The notes under the pieces are model-generated. The model saw nothing but the letters and a program-made list of their open reading frames with translations. It did no database searches and had not been told where the DNA came from. From Bdellovibrionales bacterium RBG_16_40_8 (lineage in GTDB: Bacteria; Bdellovibrionota; Bdellovibrionia; Bdellovibrionales; UBA1609), in assembly GCA_001769925.1 (NCBI GenBank), contig MEPT01000100.1, forward strand, positions 1 to 5,357: DNA of 5,357 bases, read 5' to 3'. The translations under genes were made by a program, and so were the position numbers. Shown here piece by piece: positions 1 through 5,357 of this stretch (position 1 is the first letter of the stretch; each line of letters starts with the position of its first letter).

Positions 1-2426
1 TTTTGAAAATATATTTCATAATTTTTAATTGCTGACGAATAAGCATTTAAACCATCATAAATAATTGCTGCATTATAATTATACACAACCGCCTGTGGGT
101 CTTTCGAATTGTGCCTCGAATATTCTTCAAAAAGTTGAGCCGCCTTTGCATATTGGCCGGTCTTTTCATATAGAATAGGTAAAAATTTACTAGATTTTAT
201 TGCCAAATCCTGAGATGCCTTAGACTTATTAGTCGACACCACAGTGTATAGAGCGATAGCTTTCACTATATTACCAGAACGCTCGTAATTTACTGCAGAA
301 TTAAATACCGAGCCAACTGCCAACTCGCTGCTTCTATTACGCAAAGCAAAGTCTTCATAGGCTTTAGCGCTGCCAGCATAATCTTTTTTATCTTCTAACT
401 CTTTGGCCAGTTTAAAATCAGTTTTTAATTTTATATCGCGTATTTGTGCACCAACCTCTGAACGTGCTATTTCAGGTATTGCTAGTATTTCATTGGCGGT
501 TTTTTGCAGCCCAACATAATCTTTCTGCAAATTAAATATATCAAGAAGGTGATTAGCTGCGTATTTTGCCTGTGGCGTCTTTGCATGTTTTTTGATGAGC
601 TCAGTTAAAAACGGAACTGCCTTATCGAACTGATTATAAAGATAGTAAAGAGCGCCCATGCGATAGTTCACTGATACCGCGTTTTCACTATTAGGATATT
701 TTGCTAAAAAGCGCAGAGCTGCAATTTCAAAAGCCTTTACCTTAGAATCAAACTCTACCGTATTAGTAGAATCACCAACAATTTTTCTTATCCTATCTTC
801 AGCTGGCAAAAGTTTTTCTCTAGCCAAAAGAGCATCTAGCATTGCTTTATCATAATATGTACTGTCTTTAGCGTGATCTACTACCCATAAATAGTGACCA
901 GCTGATTTTTCGAAATCGCCATCATCAAACAATAATTCTGCATAGAAAAAATGTATTTCATCAATTTTAGGTTCATTGCTAAATGTATTAAAATACAATT
1001 CATATGCAGACTTGGCATTTACTATTGATGTTTTTGTCCTGGCATTCTGCGCGATTTGATGTAGCTGAAGCACATGATTTCTAAGTAATGCTTCGATAAT
1101 CTCATTTGCTTTTTTTATCGACTCTCTATCTTTGTCATTAATTTTTTGCCAGCTGCTACCAGGCCCATATTGTTCGATCCAAGTATACAGCTCTTCTTTG
1201 AAAATTTGACTTACCCCAGAAGTCCCATACATTTTTACAATTGCGTACTGATAGTCAAAAGCTTTGACGGCATTAGGGTCTTGATCGATTAAATCTTTAA
1301 ATACCGCATTGGCAGCAACTTTATTACCAGTATCAGAATAAAAGGTCGCCAGCCTTACAAGCTTTGCCTCGGCGCTTTTTACACCTATTACTTCTTCGAA
1401 ATAAGCTCTTGCTGACTTATAGTCACCAGCTTCTGCAAAAAAAATAATTAAATCCCTAATTGCCTCAGTAGCCAGTCTTATACGACTTACGCCGCCAAGG
1501 GTGCTGTCTTTCTGCCCTTTTGACCTTCGCCCCTCATAAATAACCTGCTCTATATATTTCATGCCTGTTTTCGCCTGATTCAACTTATAAAAACACCAGG
1601 CCATTTTATAGAGAGCAAACGAATATAGACGATTGGTTTTTTGTTGTGCAACCCTGCTATAATAAGTTAACCCCTCATTCCATTTTTCAAAATTGAAATA
1701 ATATTCACCAAGCGCAAAATTTGACTCTATAACATACAAACTTCGCGGAAATTCTTTTGTGAGTCGAGAATAATAAAGCTGCCCCTTTGTAGAATCGCCT
1801 AATTCAAAATAGTTAAACCCTAAAAAAAACAATGCCTGGTCAACTTTTGAATCTTGCGGAAAATCGCGTAAAAATCCCTCGTAAAGATCAATAGCCTTCT
1901 TATTGTATATATTTGCCGGAGCCAAATTTAACTTTGGTTTATTTTTGATTTTACCGCTTAAATAGGATTGCATATTAACATCGTGGTTATTAATCAGACG
2001 AAACTCAATAAGTCGCGCCTTTTCAACATACTGTTCAGCTAGACGTAGCCAAAGCTCGCCGCGCTTCGAACTGGTTTTATACCTTTTTGCCAAAGTATAA
2101 AGTTGATCTATCCCCTCATCAGTTGCTTTTTCTAATTTGGCTTCATCGGTGCCTTCTTCATAATACAGTTTTTTAGACGGCGGTGGCTTGACGTCTCTTA
2201 AATTGATAGTTGGAGAGGTTTGTTGCTGTGTTTTTATCTGCGGCAATGCACTTTTAGATTTTTGAAAATTAACTTTTTCAGATTTTTTCTCGATTTTTTT
2301 AAGTAATTCTCCTACAGTTTTAGATTTTTCAGCATGTACTTGCTCGCTATTTGCAAACATATACGCGACGATAACAAAAATAATCGTAAAATAATAAATT
2401 TGCACTATAGAGGCTTTTCTATTCAC
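1..2426 (-). CDS. Giant exported TPR-repeat protein, 3'-partial
   Basis: The frame is open from a GTG at 2426 to the left edge, giving 808 residues without a stop. Residues 1-32 look like a signal peptide (NRK, a long hydrophobic core at 8-25, VHA|E), pointing to the periplasm. Residues 33-90 are a Lys/Gln/Pro-rich, low-complexity linker. From about 105 onward the protein is an alpha-helical solenoid of TPR-like repeats. The clearest are near 175-225 (AIDLYEGFLRDFPQDSKVDQ), 229-262, 265-298, 330-385, 490-520, 565-612, 680-730 and 750-805. A spacing of Asp-Phe-Pro or Lys-Tyr-Pro followed by Ser and a hydrophobic helix resembles the BamD/YbgF-type TPR subclass. Such proteins act as scaffolds, and I see no catalytic motif. 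It overlaps the preceding TPR gene by 8 nt, so it is probably made together with it. The likely role is a periplasmic scaffold in the same envelope machine, perhaps in the manner of the large Glt TPR proteins. No specific orthologue is recognised. Confidence 0.85.
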   Translation of the reverse strand, partial: MNRKASIVQIYYFTIIFVIVAYMFANSEQVHAEKSKTVGELLKKIEKKSEKVNFQKSKSALPQIKTQQQTSPTINLRDVKPPPSKKLYYEEGTDEAKLEKATDEGIDQLYTLAKRYKTSSKRGELWLRLAEQYVEKARLIEFRLINNHDVNMQSYLSGKIKNKPKLNLAPANIYNKKAIDLYEGFLRDFPQDSKVDQALFFLGFNYFELGDSTKGQLYYSRLTKEFPRSLYVIESNFALGEYYFNFEKWNEGLTYYSRVAQQKTNRLYSFALYKMAWCFYKLNQAKTGMKYIEQVIYEGRRSKGQKDSTLGGVSRIRLATEAIRDLIIFFAEAGDYKSARAYFEEVIGVKSAEAKLVRLATFYSDTGNKVAANAVFKDLIDQDPNAVKAFDYQYAIVKMYGTSGVSQIFKEELYTWIEQYGPGSSWQKINDKDRESIKKANEIIEALLRNHVLQLHQIAQNARTKTSIVNAKSAYELYFNTFSNEPKIDEIHFFYAELLFDDGDFEKSAGHYLWVVDHAKDSTYYDKAMLDALLAREKLLPAEDRIRKIVGDSTNTVEFDSKVKAFEIAALRFLAKYPNSENAVSVNYRMGALYYLYNQFDKAVPFLTELIKKHAKTPQAKYAANHLLDIFNLQKDYVGLQKTANEILAIPEIARSEVGAQIRDIKLKTDFKLAKELEDKKDYAGSAKAYEDFALRNRSSELAVGSVFNSAVNYERSGNIVKAIALYTVVSTNKSKASQDLAIKSSKFLPILYEKTGQYAKAAQLFEEYSRHNSKDPQAVVYNYNAAIIYDGLNAYSSAIKNYEIYFQ

Positions 2427-3945
2427 AACTTTGCGTTCCTAAATAGTGATAATTACCAATTTCATCAAGCCAGTATTCACCGCGAAATCCCCAGTATTCA
2501 AATCCATTTTGAATGTAATAGTCTCTTGAATTATCTTGATCTATTTGCATATCAGGTAAATTCTTGCCGGCAACTCGTTTTTTAAGTTGTTCTTTTTTAC
2601 CATTAATCATTTCATAGCGTATGAAACCCTCTTGCTCAAAAATATCTATCAGTTCAGTTCGTAAGTTAATCATATGCGAGCGTATCTGCCGACCGCCTTT
2701 TGCCCGAGCACGCAATAAACGACGATCAAGCGTTTGCAATGCGTACTTGCCAATGCCTGAAGACCTCCATAGTGCCGGCATTGCTCTTACACTTTTTCTT
2801 TCATCTATTAGTTTTTTTATATAATGAAATGATCGCTGAAAATCCCCCTCTTTTGATACTTTTTGTGTAATTAGGTATGGTATAGCAAAATTGCTTTTTG
2901 CTATACTCAAGTCAGTTTTTTTTGCTGCAAGCATTGTAAGCACAACATCATTAAAATATTTCACCGGATTTTTTTGCGCTTGCAAATATGAAGTCATTTG
3001 TCGATAGACTGGTTTATAAATTTTGTTAAAAAGATTTAAAACTTTATCCATTTCATCGTATTTGCATATATATAAATACACTATAGACCGAAGCAGCAAC
3101 GACTCAGGTAGGTAGCTTTCTTCGTAATATGGTGAATGCAGAGATTGAAAATTACTTATCGCCGAACGAAATCTCCCGCTTCTTAACATTGCCCAGCTCG
3201 ATTCAAAAACTGTATCATGCCAGAGCACAGAATCACTAGGCACATCTCGATAGGCTTGAATAGCGCCCTGCCAATCTTTCTTTTGGTACAACGCTCTTGC
3301 TCTGCCTATTTGTGCCGCTACGCGGGAGGTGTCAGTTACAGGCGCGCTACTTTTACGATCAAAAAGTAGATCAAAGGTCGTTGCTGATTTATCGGCATCT
3401 CCTGCTTGAGCATAGGCCATCGCTTTCATATACATGGCCTTATCATGTAGGGGGCTTGTTTCTGGCACTTGGTCAAAACTTAATATTGCCTCTGGATATT
3501 GACCATTGCGATCTTGAAATTCACCTATTCGATAAAAAAGTATATCCCTATGTACAGCCGGAAAACTTTCTGTCTTTACTCGCGATATGGCATAATTGAG
3601 AAGTGTATCATCACCCAATTCATTAGCCGCTAGCGATAGCTTTTCTAACGCCTTTGGAATGTACTTATTATTACCCTCTCGAATAACACTAATGAATTGA
3701 AAGGCAGCAAGCTGATACATCTTCATTTGGTAAAGCATAAGCCCTAGCAAATAACGAACCTGCATACGATTTTCAATATACTTGGGGCTCAGACTAAGCT
3801 GAAAAAAACTTACTGATGCTTGCTGGTATTGCCCATTTTTAGCTAGCGTCATCGCCGTTTTTAATTCTGCACCATTATTTTGTGCCTTTACCGTAATAGA
3901 ACTAAGCAGGCATAATAATACAATGGCAGTAGCGATTTTTTTCAT
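2419..3945 (-). CDS. Exported TPR protein with aromatic C-terminal motif, GltC-like
   Basis: This complete gene encodes 508 residues. Residues 1-21 are a clear Sec signal peptide (MKK, a hydrophobic core, VKA|Q), so the protein acts in the periplasm or at the inner face of the outer membrane. TPR-like helix pairs occur at about 28-95, 136-200, 207-240 and 245-310, with typical phrases such as NGQYPEAILSFDQV and KKDWQGAIQAYRDV. Residues 330-460 are helical and basic. The tail at 482-501 has a striking aromatic and acidic pattern (Tyr484, Trp485, Phe487, Gly489, Glu490, Tyr491, Trp492, Asp494, Glu495, Gly497, Tyr499, Tyr501). The start is certain: ATG with GGAGG ten bases upstream, overlapping the previous stop. 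Its place just after two barrel genes matches GltC, the TPR partner of GltA/GltB in Myxococcus gliding; this is inference, and it looks shorter than I recall for myxobacterial GltC. A general periplasmic TPR adaptor is the alternative. Confidence 0.83.
   Translation of the reverse strand: MKKIATAIVLLCLLSSITVKAQNNGAELKTAMTLAKNGQYQQASVSFFQLSLSPKYIENRMQVRYLLGLMLYQMKMYQLAAFQFISVIREGNNKYIPKALEKLSLAANELGDDTLLNYAISRVKTESFPAVHRDILFYRIGEFQDRNGQYPEAILSFDQVPETSPLHDKAMYMKAMAYAQAGDADKSATTFDLLFDRKSSAPVTDTSRVAAQIGRARALYQKKDWQGAIQAYRDVPSDSVLWHDTVFESSWAMLRSGRFRSAISNFQSLHSPYYEESYLPESLLLRSIVYLYICKYDEMDKVLNLFNKIYKPVYRQMTSYLQAQKNPVKYFNDVVLTMLAAKKTDLSIAKSNFAIPYLITQKVSKEGDFQRSFHYIKKLIDERKSVRAMPALWRSSGIGKYALQTLDRRLLRARAKGGRQIRSHMINLRTELIDIFEQEGFIRYEMINGKKEQLKKRVAGKNLPDMQIDQDNSRDYYIQNGFEYWGFRGEYWLDEIGNYHYLGTQSCE
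2437..2440 (-). promoter_or_regulatory. Shine-Dalgarno (AGGA) supporting the GTG start at 2426
   Basis: AGGA lies ten bases upstream of GTG 2426, within the end of the 508-residue gene. It favours this GTG over the internal GTG (codon 8) and the ATG (codon 23), neither of which has a comparable site. Starting at 2426 also gives the complete signal peptide with its Arg-Lys n-region. The match is only four bases, so this is moderate support. Confidence 0.55.
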
Positions 3946-4796
3946 CGGTAAGTGGCCTCCGGCAAAAAGTAACTTAGCCCAATACCTAAAAATAAATCAC
4001 TATGTTGGCGCGTCTGCATATCTGGTGAACTATCTGAGCTCACATCAATGTCTGATCGGTAAAAGTTCCAATTAAAATCCCAACGCACGCCGTATGACTT
4101 ACTAAGCGCGAATAATTGACCCACTCCTAAAGTCGTTGTCGAATCAGCGCCACCACTTTCTGTGCTAGTTATGCCTAACCCCGCAGTAAAATATGTATCA
4201 AACGGTATTATTTGCTGCTGAAACCAAGCGATTTTTCCGTATATTGGTGACCACTTAAAAGCGACCCCATAAAAAGCTTTCGGCTCAACCAAAGACTTTG
4301 TTGAAATATGTTGATTGTCGACTAAACCTTCTGTAATCGGGCGCTTTGAACTTGTTAAAAATTTATAAATACCTTCAACTCCATATTTTTCTTGAAAAAA
4401 ATAAGAAGCTCGCAGTCCAAGCCCAAGATTATTAAAATACTGGTTGTTGGTGCTCATTAGCACACTACTTGAAAACTCATAACGACCTGTCTTGGGCAAA
4501 AATCTCTTTTGAATTACCGCAATATCTTCAAATGGCGCTAGCGTCGCGAGCTCTGATAATTTCGAAAGATCTTTATCGCCCTTTTCTTCTTTTTGGCGCT
4601 TTGTATCGTCCTTACGCTTCTTATCTTCTTGCTTTACTTCGTTATCTTCAAATTTATCGTAAATTTCTTCGACGCCTGAGTCTTTATCTTGATTTGACTG
4701 TGGCAGGATTTGTGCAAAGGTCATCGGGCAAAATAGCCCCACCAACGTTGAAAAAATCCATGCCGAGTACCAAACCATACTTTTGAGGATAACCAC
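3942..4796 (-). CDS. Outer-membrane beta-barrel protein with charged periplasmic linker, GltA/GltB-like
   Basis: This complete gene encodes 284 residues. Residues 1-28 form a signal peptide: Lys5, a hydrophobic core, and a TFA|Q cleavage site. Cys23 has no lipobox around it. Residues 35-80 are an almost uninterrupted Lys/Glu/Asp/Arg/Gln tract, probably a flexible or helical periplasmic linker. Residues 84-104 (LAPFEDIAVIQKRFLPKTG) look like the conserved entry to the barrel domain in the Myxococcus/Bdellovibrio barrel family. From about residue 105 to 280 there are amphipathic Gly/Tyr/Phe-rich strands, ending LGIGLSYFLP followed by a short EATYR tail. The barrel part aligns with the gene upstream, so the two are paralogues. 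By order (barrel, barrel, TPR) it matches GltA of the M. xanthus Glt motility complex; this is inference. The start is the GTG at 4796, preceded by TAAGGA. The Met7 ATG at 4778 would remove the only basic residue of the signal peptide. The stop overlaps the next start as ATGA. Confidence 0.85.
   Translation of the reverse strand: MVILKSMVWYSAWIFSTLVGLFCPMTFAQILPQSNQDKDSGVEEIYDKFEDNEVKQEDKKRKDDTKRQKEEKGDKDLSKLSELATLAPFEDIAVIQKRFLPKTGRYEFSSSVLMSTNNQYFNNLGLGLRASYFFQEKYGVEGIYKFLTSSKRPITEGLVDNQHISTKSLVEPKAFYGVAFKWSPIYGKIAWFQQQIIPFDTYFTAGLGITSTESGGADSTTTLGVGQLFALSKSYGVRWDFNWNFYRSDIDVSSDSSPDMQTRQHSDLFLGIGLSYFLPEATYR
3956..3960 (-). promoter_or_regulatory. Strong Shine-Dalgarno (GGAGG) for the 508-residue TPR gene
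   Basis: On the minus strand GGAGG lies ten bases before the ATG at 3945, inside the last codons of the upstream barrel gene. It is the best ribosome site in the window and fixes this start. Together with the ATGA stop/start overlap it suggests both re-initiation and independent loading of ribosomes on this gene. Confidence 0.75.
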
Positions 4797-4799
4797 TTT

Positions 4800-4805
4800 T
4801 CCTTA
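4800..4805 (-). promoter_or_regulatory. Close-spaced Shine-Dalgarno (TAAGGA) before the GTG at 4796
   Basis: TAAGGA matches the anti-Shine-Dalgarno well but ends only three bases before the GTG, closer than usual. For the alternative ATG at 4778 the gap would be about 21 bases, which is too far. The GTG is therefore preferred, though initiation may be modest. The rest of the 64-nt spacer (4797-4860) shows no convincing hairpin terminator and no clear -35/-10 pair. Confidence 0.45.
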
Positions 4806-4860
4806 AGAAAATAAGCATTTACGAAATAGCTAGACTTTAGGCTTTAATCTTAACGCGACA

Positions 4861-5357
4861 TTAAAACAAATAAGCCAAAGCCAATGTCAAAAATGGTCGA
4901 AAGTAAACAGTTGATTCAAATTGGTTACTATCAAGCCGGTCGCCTACCAATTCGTGGTTTACTTTATTAGATGCTGTCGGATCTGGCCCTTTGTATATTG
5001 CCATCATTAAATCAAGTCGTAGGGCCCAAGAAGAATTAATATATAATCTTTGACCTAGCCCAAAATCGATTGCGATTTCAGCTTTATCAGACCAGTTAGC
5101 AAGACCAACTCCAGCCAGACCATATAGCGAAAGGTTCATTGTAAATTGCTTACTTACATTAATCTTACCGTAGTAAGCAGAGAACTGATAGTTGCCAAAA
5201 AACATACTCTCTACAGTAGGCGCTAAACTAGCATCAAAGGGCGAGACAATGCCTACGCCATTTTTTAAATCGGTACCGGCCTTAGAAAGGCCAGTTTTTA
5301 GCATGTACACAGATAAGTTTACGCCATGTAGCTCACTTAAGTGATAGCTTGCAGTTA
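4861..5357 (-). CDS. Outer-membrane beta-barrel protein, GltA/GltB-like, 5'-partial
   Basis: The frame is open to the right edge, so the N-terminus is missing; 164 residues plus two bases of another codon are visible, ending at TAA. The sequence is built of alternating polar and hydrophobic stretches rich in Gly, Tyr and Phe, typical of transmembrane beta-strands, and it ends LALAYLF. A C-terminal Phe on an aromatic strand is the usual recognition signal for outer-membrane barrel assembly. The visible part begins with TASYHLSELHGVNLS, which matches ASYFFQEKYGVEG in the neighbouring barrel gene, and the YGKI, GLAGVGL and FGLGQRLY segments also line up, so the two are paralogues. The family is inferred to be the Myxococcus/Bdellovibrio-type barrel (OMP_myx_plus) that includes gliding-motility GltA and GltB. 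A barrel is well supported; the motility role is inference from gene order. The GTG at 5310 lies inside the conserved barrel and is not the start. Confidence 0.82.
   Translation of the reverse strand, partial: TASYHLSELHGVNLSVYMLKTGLSKAGTDLKNGVGIVSPFDASLAPTVESMFFGNYQFSAYYGKINVSKQFTMNLSLYGLAGVGLANWSDKAEIAIDFGLGQRLYINSSWALRLDLMMAIYKGPDPTASNKVNHELVGDRLDSNQFESTVYFRPFLTLALAYLF

Noticed and set aside
2334..2585. Plus-strand ORF of 83 codons across the junction of the two TPR genes
   Set aside because: It lies antisense to two well-supported coding regions, has no ribosome site or recognisable protein features, and its translation looks like reverse-frame noise.
2621..2824. Plus-strand ORF of 67 codons
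   Set aside because: It is wholly antisense within the 508-residue TPR gene, whose reading frame is continuous and protein-like, and it shows no features of its own.
3297..3599. Plus-strand ORF of 100 codons
   Set aside because: It is antisense within clear TPR repeats of the 508-residue gene and is a shadow of that coding strand.
4469..4786. Plus-strand ORF of 105 codons
   Set aside because: It is antisense to the signal peptide, charged linker and barrel entry of the 284-residue protein. Its Leu/Tyr/Arg-rich composition follows from the opposite strand.
4728..4796. Lipoprotein signal (Cys23) in the 284-residue barrel protein
   Set aside because: The residues before Cys23 (Gly-Leu-Phe) do not make a lipobox, while TFA|Q at 26-29 is a normal signal peptidase I site.
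4797..4860. Possible promoter or terminator between the two barrel genes
   Set aside because: On the minus strand a TTAAGA and a TAGCTA about 15 bases apart are too weak and too common in AT-rich DNA. There is no GC-rich hairpin with a T-run, so the genes are more simply read as one operon.
4861..5310. Start of the right-hand barrel gene at GTG 5310
   Set aside because: The frame stays open to 5357, and the residues before 5310 belong to a conserved barrel strand shared with the paralogue, so the true start lies outside the window.

Overview
The window is one stretch of a minus-strand operon read from right to left. It contains four protein genes and nothing else that I can support. Both outer genes run off the window: the first lacks its 5' end (right edge) and the last lacks its 3' end (left edge). 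There are no RNA genes, mobile elements, CRISPR arrays or long non-coding stretches. The DNA is AT-rich by eye. TAA, TGA and TAG all serve as stops, so the standard bacterial code fits.

In transcription order the layout is: (1) 5357-4861, the C-terminal part of an outer-membrane beta-barrel protein; (2) 4796-3942, a second beta-barrel protein with a signal peptide and a highly charged linker; (3) 3945-2419, an exported 508-residue tetratricopeptide-repeat (TPR) protein with an aromatic C-terminal motif; (4) 2426-1, a very large exported TPR protein, at least 808 residues long. Genes 2 and 3 overlap by 4 nt (ATGA) and genes 3 and 4 by 8 nt (GTGAATAG). A 64-nt spacer separates genes 1 and 2. 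This is a tightly coupled operon.

The two barrel proteins are paralogues by direct comparison and look like the outer-membrane barrel family known from Myxococcus, Bdellovibrio and relatives (the family modelled as OMP_myx_plus). Barrel-barrel-TPR in this order recalls the gltB-gltA-gltC part of the Myxococcus xanthus Agl-Glt gliding-motility machinery. That machinery spans the envelope, with GltA and GltB as outer-membrane barrels and GltC as a periplasmic TPR partner. My inference is that the window encodes the outer-membrane and periplasmic module of a Glt-like envelope machine, with an additional giant TPR protein as a likely periplasmic scaffold. All three proteins with a visible N-terminus carry export signals.

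The low GC together with this gene set suggests a Bdellovibrionota-like or other former-deltaproteobacterial lineage rather than a GC-rich myxobacterium. Gammaproteobacteria with related clusters cannot be excluded. Family assignments come from motif recognition, not from a database search.
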